Below are positions 1 through 11,785 of a stretch of DNA of 64,000 bases, piece after piece (the stretch's first letter is position 1; every line of letters begins with the position of its first letter). Under the pieces are notes generated by a model, which saw only the letters and a program-made list of their open reading frames with translations, was not told the origin of the DNA and did not search any database. Source of the stretch: Caenorhabditis remanei (lineage: Eukaryota > Nematoda > Chromadorea > Rhabditida > Rhabditidae). The translations under genes and the position numbers were made by a program. The DNA lies in assembly GCF_010183535.1 (NCBI RefSeq), contig NC_071333.1, positions 12,646,587 through 12,710,586 of the forward strand, written 5' to 3'.

Positions 1-2800
1 GGTGCGTCATCTGAAAACAAAGGAAGAATAGGAAATGCGAGGATGTATTCTGAAAAAAAAAGACGTTTAATGGGGAGACGGCTCCGACAGAATGTCATTG
101 GGTTTAGTGGGTTGTCGTAGGCGGATCACATTATTTCCGCAGTCGTTAGCAGGAATGATATTCGGAAAAAAGTCATCAAAAATAAAACAATATTATATCA
201 CAACAAGAGAAGCAGAGAAAGTGCTCACGTGGGTAGAAAAGTAATTATGTAGTATCGTAGTTATATGGGTTTTATGTGGATTTCTAAGAAATATTGAGAC
301 TTTTCAGAGCATTGAAACATATTGAGAACGGGGGTGATTTCATGTAGCGAAACCCGTGATAAAACCAGTCAAGCGTGAAAATATACAAAAAACTGGTAGA
401 ATAATATTTTGAATCAAATGGTAGGACACAATCAAAAATCTTTCAAATGTGATTTTAACGGACAAAAGAAGTAAAAACAGTAAAAGTGGTATAAAGTTTT
501 TTGCATTAAAAAAATCACTATCCCAATTACCGCCGAAATGCCAGAAATGACCCATCATGAAAAACTTTTTTGCAAAAAAAAAATCATTTTGTTTCTCCAC
601 AAAAATAATCTGAGAACCACAGTAAAACATCACCAATACTACTCTAACCTGAACTCGAAAACTAAAAAACAATGGCTTCTCACTAATTTTACGTTTCTGT
701 GGCTAAAAAGAAGAACCGAAAAGAAATAATTCCATCCGTCGGCCGCTCCTTGCCTCTTTTTTCCAATTTGCGTATCACACAAGACAGCTTTTGTTGAAAA
801 TGAGCGTGGGCTAACGGCAAGGTTCCAGAATTATGAATTCTACTTCTCGCTTTCATATTCACGTCCGTGAGCTTCGAACCATAAAAAGCAGAGTCATCAT
901 AGACTCCATCCAACTTTTTTTCTTTTTTCTCTCATCTGTGAAACATTTTTCATGCATTATTAATTGAAAAAAGAGTTCACTATTTTTTTAAAAGTTTTCT
1001 TTTTCCCACCTCAATTTACGCCAGTTCAGTAAAAGAAAAAATATGAGAGAAAAGTAAAAAATTAATTGAAAAACCGAAAAAAAAAGAAAATTTTTCCAAT
1101 GGAATTTTTTTTGAAAACGTAAAGAAATATGCAGGAACACAAAGATATAATGTGAGCTGAGGATTCACATATGTTGTGCAGTCGGTAATTGAGAAAATTG
1201 GATTTTGAGAAAGCAGCGAGAAAATATGGTTATCCTCTGATGTCTGTTCCACAGTAGATATAACCAGTAACATGAAACCAGAACACCAAAGTTGGAAGGA
1301 GTTGTCATATACTTTACATAAGTTGCTAAGATTTAGAGATATATTTTTTATTGAGAAGTCAGGGCTATTGAAGTTGAAACTGAAAAAGTAATCGCAAGTT
1401 TTTTTATGATGTAGGTACCTGCAATAAGTTCACGAAGTCTTCTGAAATATTCATAGTTCAATTTCACATTCATAGGTTACATGTCATCACAAACTTACAA
1501 CTTTCGAAATGTCCAAATTTTTTGTGTGCCATCGATGATTCACAGATTTGATGCAGAACGCCTGAATGTTTTACTATGCTGGGAATACTATCAAGGAAGT
1601 TGGTTTTATTTTCATAAATTTGTTTCACCTGCTGGACCACACATTGATCAGTTGTTCGTTGATTTATTTATTTGTGTTTTGCATAAATAACACATGGGTG
1701 TTTTCGGACACCTTAGAATTCGCACATATTTCAGAAACAGTTTCAATGAAGCATAAATCACCATTTTTCCAACATTTGTTTACGGATAAACCTGAGAAAC
1801 TAGTCGAATCGACTGTCGACTAATTTTCTTGTCAAAGCGCCTCTAATCATTCGCAAAGTGCAAGAAGCGCAGTTGTTTCCAAAGAATGCTCCTAATCCTT
1901 TTGTACGAATCTGTACCCTCCGAGAGAGAACTGTGTGGCGGAATGAGGAAGGCGCAACAAATAATCCATCGACAAACGGGGCGGGTCCGCCAAAATCCGT
2001 GTGGCAAACATCGACAGTCTAACTGCTGCTGCTCATTTCCAATCAGTGCAATTTGGCTTCACAGAGTATTCGATTCTTCTTTTCTTCGTCTGAATATTTC
2101 TTAGTTTCCTTCTAATTTCTCGAGAAATTATCAAAAAGGCGATCAGGGTTTTGTGACCGTTGTTACGGTCAATTTCATTCAGAAGCTATGACCGTAATCC
2201 CGTTCACAACATCTTGTTTAGCTTGACTCATGAATTGTGTAAAGGTGGCGTGATTCATTTGCTAAAAAGGAAATGTGGGTGTCTGAATCTGAATTTTCTT
2301 TACGACCGTGCCCAGACGTCTATAAACGTATGCCTGGAGTGACGACTGAAAGAAAATCCACATTTATTTTGACTATTCAGTCTCCAGATTTAATAAATCG
2401 GATTTATCCTTTCCAGGTAAGATTTTCGCTTTTGTCAAAGAGCAAACCAGGACGAAATAGTGATTTCACTCGCTTTTCGCTTCCTTTCCAGTCTTCTCTC
2501 ATTTCCTTTTGAAAATAGAAAGGAAAATCACCTTGATGAACTTTTTCGGATAACAGATGAGTAGGTGTTGTATATCAGTGGAGCTAAGCCGAATCGTCAT
2601 AAGGCCAGGGGCGACGGGCGATTCTCCACCCAAAACGGAAATTAAAAAAGGTGGAGTTTGAAGCTTATTTTGTCGCTTCGACAACTTTTATACAGCCCCC
2701 GAGCTTCGAAGAGGAGAGATTTCAAATCTTTATTATTTGTTGACTGACCGAGTTCATCACCCTGTCAATTGACATACACTTTAAACTTTCTTCAGAAACC
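1..2800. other. Gene-poor interval upstream of nlp-44
   Basis: No exon chain with matching splice phases was found here. Open frames on both strands are short, biased to Phe, Lys and Ser, and lack recognisable motifs, as expected for AT-rich noncoding DNA. The last few hundred bases probably hold the promoter of the neuropeptide gene that begins at 2801. A good acceptor (CTTTCTTCAG, ending at 2795) lies just before its start codon, so the mature mRNA may be trans-spliced there. Confidence 0.5.
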
Positions 2801-3289
2801 ATGCTACTCTGGATGGTCGCCACTTTACTCATCTTCACCGCCATCCCTGCCACAGCTCTAGACTATAACGGTAAGTTCCTGATGAATTAATAGGGCACAC
2901 CCCTTGCTTACAGGATATATTATATTTTAAATCATGATTTAACAGGAAGTAGAATTAGCACTTAGTGTCAGCGATATATCAAAGTGTATTAATACATCAG
3001 AAGCTACATTTTCTGTCTACTGGGGGTAATTATAGTATAAAGTTCAGACTACTCCTTGCAAAGAATTGCACGAGCCCCACATCCATCGTCTGCACTCTTG
3101 GTGCCATACCCAAGAGTTGGAAAACGGAGCAACGTTATGAAGTATTTACTAAGCCTGAAAACAAGAAAAAAATCATTTAATTGTAGGGGTGCACGTCATC
3201 ATGGACCACCGAACTCTGTTCAAAAAAGGCTCTACATGGCCCGCGTTGGAAAACGAGCATTCTTCTACACTCCGCGTATTGGAAAATGA
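2801..3289 (+). CDS. nlp-44: CAPA/pyrokinin-like neuropeptide precursor (NLP-44)
   Basis: This is a secreted precursor of amidated neuropeptides. Exon 1 (2801-2870) encodes a signal peptide starting MLLWMVATLL. Exon 2 starts at 3048 after TTCAG, and the phase joins exactly (1 nt plus 2 nt). The precursor carries three peptides, each followed by Gly-Lys or Gly-Lys-Arg for cleavage and amidation. They are a long one ending VPYPRVG, a short LYMARVG, and AFFYTPRIG, which ends at the stop codon. The PRVG/PRIG endings are the CAPA/periviscerokinin class, and the set matches what I recall of C. elegans NLP-44. The stretch 3142-3186 can be read as a 45-nt intron (GT...TTGTAG) or retained; both keep the frame, since it is a multiple of three with no stop. 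A polyadenylation signal AATAAA lies at 3571-3576. Such peptides act on neuromedin-U/CAPA-type GPCRs. Confidence 0.88.
3142..3186 (+). other. Possible 45-nt in-frame intron of nlp-44
   Basis: The segment starts GTATTT and ends AATTGTAG, is 45 nt long and contains no in-frame stop. Removing it joins the residues after the first CAPA peptide (SNVMK) directly to GARHHG. Keeping it adds 15 basic residues to the spacer. The predicted bioactive peptides are the same either way. The length is typical of Caenorhabditis introns, but the donor is only moderate, so whether it is spliced is uncertain. Confidence 0.5.
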
Positions 3290-3791
3290 TGACGACGGCT
3301 CGCCAGACTGACGCTCTTCATTTTGATCAATCCTCATTTCCGACCTTTCTCTCGCTTTTCTTCTTCTGTTCCTTATTCTCTTCTTTGAATTATGAATGTA
3401 CACTGACCTGATAAAATGTAACAACGAAATATCAAACAAATCGACACAAATGAGACAATTATCCAATCACTGAGCCAATTTATTTTGTTATCTTCCTCCC
3501 CCATTTTCCTTCCTCTCCTTGTTTTTTTCCTCTGATTTTCAATTTTCGGATACTTCTTCGCTGTGGCAGTAATAAAGTGTGCGACGTGTTTCCAGGGTAT
3601 TTTTGATTTTTGATCTGGGCTAATTCATGAAAATAGGAGTGTTCACAATAGTTTTCCAATTTCAGTGTTCCCGCAAATTAGCAGTTCCGTGTTTCTTTTC
3701 TTTCAAATCCAACATTTAGAAGTTGGATCTGAAAAACAACTAGGTTTTTGATCTCGGTTGGTTTGATACATTCGTTTATAACGAAACACAG

Positions 3792-3908
3792 ATGTTCCTT
3801 CTTGTTGCATTGTTTTTATGTTCGGACGGAGTTAGCGTGGTTCCTGAATCAGAGCAGCTGATATTTACTGCCTGGGGTAAAAACCTTGGAACACTTCTTA
3901 AGGAATGA
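3792..3908 (+). CDS. Possible small secreted ORF (doubtful)
   Basis: A 38-codon open frame starting MFLLVALFLCSDG directly after an ACACAG sequence. Its first part has a hydrophobic core followed by small residues (DGVSVV), which resembles a signal peptide with a cleavage site. A possible donor (GGTAAAA) lies near its end, so it could instead be a first exon, but the downstream acceptors I tried run into stop codons in the required phase. No homology is recognised. It may be chance in AT-rich sequence. Confidence 0.15.
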   Translation: MFLLVALFLCSDGVSVVPESEQLIFTAWGKNLGTLLKE

Positions 3909-6900
3909 CATTGTTTCACTGTATTTTAAAATAATGAAAATAATTTTTATAACGTTTTGCAGCAATCACTTTTTAATCTTTCTACCCATGATTAAATATA
4001 ATGACGGCGTTTTTTCTTCTAAAGATAGTTTCAGCGTGAGAACTTTGCTTGAAAATTATAGACTGCAAAGTTTGAAAACGGATGTCGTAAGACTTGGGAA
4101 ATTTCCGTCACTCGCCAGTTTCATTTTTCCAGACAGGTAGTGGTTTCTTAGATTTTTGTGTCCTTAGAAATCTCAGTTAAAAAAAAAACTTTTGCCTCTG
4201 GCAATGTGTTGGAATTGTGTACTTTTGCCTTTCTCTTGCTGGATGTTATGTTTTCTAGGCGTCAATTGTTTTGAACATATCATCCCATGACAAATCATAC
4301 CATTTCTCCATTCGTTTTTCTTTCCTTCACATAAGATCCATTCTATTCAACAGTTTTTTCGAAAGTGATGTAATCCTTGCCCACCTTCAAAAATTTGTTA
4401 GTTATTGAAAAACACCTAGAATTCAATTTTCCAAATATGCAAACGTTTCTTTGTATGAACTTTTCTTTTTTGCTGCCCCCTACATCCGTCAGAGAGGCTA
4501 CAAAGTGATTTCCTCATGATTATCCTTCAATTTTTCTGAGAACGACAAGTGTTTTTGTTGATTAACTATCAAATATAATCCACGCAATAAATTTTCATAA
4601 CCTCTGTCAAAATAAATAACATTTTCATATTCACCTGCTTTTAGTACACAAGTTCACTTTTTGAACCGTGTTCTCAAGTCATATCCATATGTAGATAATG
4701 AGATTATTCAGTTTGTCGTAAAATACAAATATAATTTTTCGTTGTCATTCTAGTAATTTATTACCAAGTACTTGAATAATCAAATATCTTATTTTTTCTG
4801 TCTGGAACAGTACAATTTTGATTTTCCAGTAAGATCTTGCGCTGTTTTTGGTTCTCACATTGTCAAAAAAAGGAAAAATGTTTGCCAATATCATCCTTAT
4901 GTTTAATGAGAATAAGAAGTTAGAAGATTCCTCTGGCATTTTGTAATTACTTGTTACCCTTGTCACACATCAAGATTAAGGGGATTAACAAGGTCGGTGT
5001 GAGGGTGGGTTGGATGACCAACGCAATACGATTAATCTATGTTCTTCACTCACCGAAGTGGACATACCTACTCTTAAAATTTACATATTTCCCCAATTTT
5101 TCTCTCTTTTTTTGCAGTCTATGATAGCACTAAACTAGAATAAATTCAGTGTTATATCTTTCCATAGATCATAGAGCCTGCTAGATCTTCCTGGAGAGAA
5201 GCCTCGCTCTTTTTTATTTTGTGCTTTCATGAATAATAATAGTCTATTTCGTTTTAATAATGATTCAATTTAAAAATGACGTTGCACCTCAAAAATTGGT
5301 AGTCGAGAATGAAAAAGAACGGAAATGGTTCTCTGCAAAACATAAATGAACAAGTTTGTGTCTTCTTCACCTGACAGAATATATAAGTGTTATTGGGCCA
5401 AATCTTCATTTCTTAAGAATTTTTTGAACGTTCCAAACCTCACATGTCGTAGTTATTATTACAGTTTTTTAACTTTTTGTTTTTTGAATTGAAGTCAAAT
5501 TAGTAATTAGATCCATTGCTACTAAAACTATGTATATTTGACACCATCAGACTTTCATCACACTTTTCTACTTTGATTCTTCTCTATTCTATGTTTTTTT
5601 GAACCCGAGTCCATCCCTCTAAATCCTCAATTTTTTTTTCCGAACTTATTTAATGCCAGAAATCTGAGAGGGAGGGTGTATTGAGTGCATTCACCAATGA
5701 ACCAACTGATTCCTTCCTAATGGTGAGTACCTAAACCTCAAAATTCTGTTAACTTCTCCAAGTGTCTGTGACGTGTTTTCTGTGGACCCACATATACTTG
5801 AAAGTCTGTTTCACTTCGTTATGTGTTCTTCTGAGAAGATCAGAGATAGTTCAGGAGACACCGAATTAGTCTAGTTGAAGACATGAGTGGGCCGAAGAAA
5901 TATAATACTCTCTCCCAAATTTTTCATAAATCAAAAGATCTTATGTTTAGGATCCTAACATCGTCATTGTAGATTTTGGCTGATTTCACAAAAAAAATGA
6001 GACAGAGAAGCCATTGAAATTTCAAATTATATGAAACACTCCCTCTCAATGGTGCCACTCCACAGCGTGACCGGCGTACGTAGTGATTTCGAAGTTCAGT
6101 GATCTCCTAATCGTGTGTCCCCAGATTGTCATCAATTTCACATTTGTTTAAAATAAACGGCAACGTCAGCATAGTTTTTTCTTCTCAAACATTACTCATT
6201 TTTGTTGAGGACGCAATCGGTTAAGCAGTAGATTAACCCTCCCGGATTATGTCTGATCTTAAATGGAAGGTGTGTGATGTTCAGAATTTAAAAGAAAATA
6301 TCAAAAGATCCATTGAACAGTTATTTGAGTGTTTTGCTTTCGTGTTAGGTCAGCTGATGGATTCCTTAGAAGTTGTCTCTTATATTCAGTTTGCTCCTTT
6401 TGTTACTCTTTGAAAGAGTATGACGCTGTAATTAGTAATTAGTAATGAGATATTCAGCAACTATTCTTTCAAAATTAGAGTTTCGTCTTTCATTCCGCTA
6501 CAATTAATATTCTATTTGTGTATTCTTGATTTCTGCTCAATCTTCTAAGCTTTTTTCAGGCCGAGAAGCTATCGGATACATCTGGACGTATATTATATTG
6601 CTATATTAGTCAATTAGTCATTTGTTTTGAGCTATTTCTAACACCCTCGCATTTCTTTTTTCTGTTGACGAACGTCGTTTAAAACGTGGAATTTGAAATG
6701 AGATCATTTTTGGCTTCTTTGTTTAACCCCCCATTATTTTCCGTTCATATTTCTATTCCCACTTAAAAACACTTCTAGTTCTGTGATCCTGTATTCATAT
6801 ATGCCATAGACGAACTTTAAGCTAAAAACACATCCGCTGAGAAGTTGGAAATCAAAGGTCCGCTCGCTTTCCGGTGGTTTGCTCATTGTAGCAGCTAGTA

Positions 6901-7372
6901 AATCGAGTTCCAGGAAATTTGAAATCGAATAAAGAGAATGACGATAGTTTGAGTGGCATGTAAATAATGAGTGACCACTGCTTTTAATTACAGAAAGGAT
7001 GTGATGCACAAATCTTCGAGAGCGATAGTTCAGTCTACTTTGACAATGAGAACGTACCACATTTGCTGTGTGCATCTCATCTCTGTTGTTTTCCGGTTTT
7101 GTTTCTTCCTTATTGAGTCCAAATATTTATAGTCTTGGAGGATACACATCATCCTCTACACATATACGCAAACCGATAATGCATACGTAAAAGTATGAGT
7201 ATTCTATCCGTTTATTGTCCTGATTACGATTATGACTGAGAACACGTTCACTCCTTATTTTGGACCCCATTTTTCATTTTTCTTTTTTTTTTCAATTCTG
7301 TTTTATTTTTCATCCGTCACTCATTTTCTGGTAATTCCAAATGAGAAGTTCATTAGCGCTTCGCGCTTCGTA

Positions 7373-7391
7373 TGTGTGTGTGTGTGTGTGT
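7373..7391. repeat. TG dinucleotide microsatellite
   Basis: An uninterrupted run of TG units (about nine and a half copies) in the gene-poor interval, preceded by the short repeated motif GCGCTTCGCGCTTCG. It is simple sequence with no sign of function. Confidence 0.9.
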
Positions 7392-10300
7392 AATTGACAT
7401 TTCTAGACAAGAGAACTCCAATTCTCGTTTAACCATTAGAGTTCATAGTTAAAATGAGAATGACTACTGAGGTCACGACCAGACACTTCTGAATTAGACT
7501 TTTAAAATGACCGGAAATGAAAAAGTTTTCAAATCTATTGAGAGTGCGGTTTTTTTCTTTGAAGTTGGCAGGAGAACGTTTTGGCAAAAAAATTTTTGGA
7601 ACTGCTCTGAAAAAATGATACAAGGGAGTATTTCATTTTATTATGAAAATAGTCGTAGACATGTTTATTTTTCGCAAATCCTTTTTCGCAAAACCTCGAG
7701 AAATTTAACTGTCTAGTTCTAGATATACATTGTAAAAATGGAATATCAAAGATCTCAGTTTCTTATGATCAAAAAATTTACCAAAAATAGTTGTATTCAA
7801 ATCTTCCTCAAATCTATTCAAAACTATCTATCATAGATCAAAAAGAAATGACAAGATCAAAAGAAAGTTCTTATCTTCACTCCCAAAATTTTAATCCAAT
7901 TCGAGAGAAAAAAATTTCCGAGAAAATAGTTGGTCTCTTCTCGAGCCACATTATTTTTCACACACTTTGGTAAACTTAATAAACTTCATGGAGATGAAAA
8001 TTGTAATTATCACATCACTCTTAATTATTTCTTCAGACCAAACAATTCTAACTATTCTAACTTTTTGCATCGCGATACCGCACGTAGTTACTTATTTTAG
8101 CTGGATATTTTTACGTAGGTAAGTATTCTTGCAATATGTTTTTTTAAACTCTTAATTAATGGTCTATGCAACACCAGTATTTCTAAATATAAACATTGCT
8201 TAATCGAGTGTGGTCAGTTTATTATTAGTTTGAGTTTTGTGTTCCATGGTGCCGCTTGAATTCAAATTGAATTTCAGTCGAGGTGTGAATTTCATGAGAA
8301 TTTTTTTTGATGGCTAGAGTAGTTGGTGTTTGTTTTCTTTTCCGACTCACATTACAGCTCTTTTTAACCAATGGCTTTAAACAATGTATCTTCACTAAAA
8401 GTTGCAAACCAACTTGTGTTCGATCATCACTTTCTTTTCTTTTCGTTTTTTTTTTGCTCCGTCTTTGTGAGTTGACATATGTCAGGTTTCCTGAGGTTTC
8501 GCAAAACATCCATTCCTTGTTTTTTCTGTCTGTTTTTGTCTTCTGGATTCTTCGATCTAGTTTGCAATTGATTTGAGCTACTTAAACCAATTTTTCATAT
8601 CGGTTCTCAGAATCGGAGCACAATGTTAACATACAAAGTTTGCCCTACCTGGAATTCAAACAGGTGATTGTCAGAAACTTTCAAAGCTAAACTGATTTTT
8701 GACTTTCTTCTTTTCTAGAAACTTTGAAATGTTATCTACAAACATATCAGTTCAGCTGCTTTTGATTTAAAATTTGTGATTTTTTGCTTTTGTTCATGAA
8801 GTTTAAGTTCACATCCCACACAATTTGCAAAAACGTAGGTTTCGTAATTTGAATAACTATGAATGATAATTAGGCAAATTGTTGGCTGAGTTTTGCTCTA
8901 AACGATCCTTGAAAGAAGGTTGTAATCCTTCCGGTTGTGTTGTTTTTACATTTTTCAAAAAGTCAGATATATCTTTCAAAAAGAAAAGAAAACGGAACCT
9001 GAGATACTAGAATCATCTTTGAACACACCCTGTTATTACCATTTCTTTTTTTCCTTATTTTTTGAACTCGCAGGATTGACTCCCACTCAGAAAACCACCA
9101 CTTGAAAGGAAAACTACTTTTTCTTGTTCTATTTCTTCTGAAAAATTCCCAAATTTTCATTCTTTCGTTCTTATTCATTCTGGTGCGAGATTATCTGATC
9201 TTATACATTATGAATATGTTTTTAGTTGCACGATTCCTCCGTGGGTTTTTTGGGTGGTGCCGAAACAACAAATCTCCGTTTTTTCCTCTTTTTTCAGAGC
9301 ATCTCCGGAGCATTTCATTCGAACCTTGGTTGGAATGTTCAATGAATGAAATTGTTTTGTTTTTCCTTCGGAGATACTCTCTTATTTGAAATGACACACA
9401 CGCGACACGTTTTACCTTTTTATCCGGTTCTGATGCTATTTTTGCCTCAAACTGGATCTGTATGGTTCTTTCAGTTCAAAATGTTCATTTTTGATGTTTT
9501 CAAGAGTTAATTGGTATCAGTCGCTCATAATCCTTGTTTTGTTTTTGGATTAGTCAAACCAAAAGATTTCTGAAAAAAAGAGATAGAAGCTGCCAGTTTG
9601 AGAACTTTCAACGCAGGCTAATGAGTTTTCATTTTTTCAATGTCTGTCTAGATTCAAACCGTCTTTCAGAGAAAATGACTTGGAAGTCTCAGCAGTTTTT
9701 AAATCTACTTTGTCTTCATATTTATCCCTTGAGGGTTTCACTGTATAGTTTTCACAGAAAAATACATTGTTTTGTTACAAAGACATGATATAGATACAAA
9801 AACTTTTTTTGTATGCTATATATTCTGTTCCCATAAGGTATCACAATAGGAAATTAATTGAAATTGAGAGACTGCCATTAAAAACAATAACAAATAAGTG
9901 TCCGTTGGTAAAATAGAATGCATCAAGCATCGTACGCAACCTCAAAAATTTTGGGTGTTTTTTATTTTCTGTCTCCTGTTTTTGTTCCAATAATTCGAGG
10001 GTTCGAAGATTCGCATTTTGTTTTAGTTATGAACGGACCACACTCCATCATTTCTGATACACTGTTCCCACGCATTTCGATTTAAATTTATTATTCAGTC
10101 CATATGACAAGACTACATTATTTCATATCGAAATTAGTCATAATATCTTCCGAACGTTTGTCCTGTGAGTTCATGAACAATGGAAGACAAACGAAACTTA
10201 TATTTTTTCAAATGATAATCCCTTTCGTAGCAAAAAACGAACTTCTTCCGCTTTGATCCTTTTGTTTATGTCTCATAATATGTCTGTAGCATTCTCATTT

Positions 10301-11785
10301 TTTGAAACTTTGAAAATTTGCTTTAGGCTTCGACCAACTTCTACCTAACGAAAACAAGGAAATGAAGATCAAATATTTATCTTCTACAATTTTTCGTACC
10401 TTGTGTTCATTTTTCCTAATCTAGTTAGTGTTAGGTTCTTTTGTCCAAATTCTGTTAATCTAGGGAAAGATCTAGACTGAAAATCATAGTCCGAAATTTT
10501 CAATTCATCATAAAAAATGAGTGACTGGTCTATATTGCCACGTTTTCCTTTCTCATTTCCACTCTTGGCATTCCAGTAACCATTTGATTCTCTGGAGCAT
10601 TATGGATGATGGGTAACTACTGAAAACTGGAAAATAGATTCCTGGTTTTATTTTATTATGCGTCACTGAAAATAAAGATGGGAATAATTTCACAAAATTT
10701 GATTTATTTTTCCAGTATTTTCACGAATACACAATTCGAATGGATCATTACAATGATACGTTTGGTTTTTGCTAGTCGTTTTTTATTCGGATTTTTAAAA
10801 TATTTTGTGATTTGAATTTTAGATACACATGCTCCAAATAATATCTACATATTCAGTTGCTTTCTCAATTTACTACAAATAACCTAATAGTTTTTGTTTC
10901 GTACTTCATTTTTATCCTTATTAGCTAAAACTCTGAAACTTGTGAAACTTTGCAGTGATGTATTTATTTATTCTGAAATATTCACAGACACTTTTCTATG
11001 TAGTCATCTTACAAATGTGAATGTTTCTAAGAAAAAACTCATTTCAAAATTCCGTCGAAAAAAATTGAGAATGTAGGATTTCCATTAATAATCATAAATT
11101 CTGAGTGCAGAAGAGCGGAGAGGGGGATTTAAGAAGCCGTCTCGCGTACAGAATGTGATTTGAAACTCTAAAATTTTCATCCCTCGTCTGCTTACAATAT
11201 ATATTTATGGTTTTAATGACATGTGACTCTATTCTTCTCCAAAATGCACATCACTGTTGAATTTTGCGTCTCGTTTTGTTCCTAGAAGGAGAGAAAAAAT
11301 TCTTTAAAAAAACATCAGTTTAATTATTCACTCAGTCTTCCTTCGGTTTGTAGCAGAGTGACGGTGCGCCGTTTCGAAAATTATTTATCTGAGGCTGCCT
11401 TCGTGCCTTTCCTCATTGTCGCTTCGCTGCAACAATAAATTTGTTAGAATTCCTTAAGCGTTCAAAAAACCAAATGACGATACTTACAGACCTTGACGTG
11501 GCAGAAACTTGGGAATACCTGAAGTTCCTCATTTCTAATCAGTTATTACGTATTCATACTGTACTCCTCTATCTGTACACACCCATTCTCCCAAGAGACA
11601 TTCCTATAGATCCACCATGTACGAAATTTCTCCACAGAAAACTCTATTTTTTCTCTTATAACTTATTAATTCTCCATAACGTCAAAAAGGTTTTCTTTTT
11701 GATCTTTTCTTGCCTTTCTTTCGGTTCCTCACGTTTTCTTGCTCTCATTCATAACTCGCTAAACAACAAGCTCTTTTGTTGCAGG

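Larger units (their letters stand above)
3290..11785. other. Long gene-poor interval
   Basis: About 8.5 kb between nlp-44 and the first coding exon of the GPCR. No recognisable protein domain or phase-consistent multi-exon gene was found. It includes a TG microsatellite at 7373-7391, a short ORF with a signal-peptide-like start at 3792-3908, and isolated splice-like segments. One of these is 5663-5729, bounded by CCAG and GTGAGT and open in one frame, but nothing joins it to a gene. The interval may hold distal regulatory elements of the neuropeptide and receptor genes that flank it. Confidence 0.45.

Noticed and set aside
6700..6720. TGAGATCATTTTTGGC resembles the miR-58/80 family seed
   Set aside because: It has the seed match only, with no precursor-like fold visible in the flanking sequence.
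9990..10015. GGGTTCGAAGATTCGC resembles a tRNA B box
   Set aside because: There is no A box at the right distance and no cloverleaf pairing. No tRNA gene was recognised anywhere in the window.
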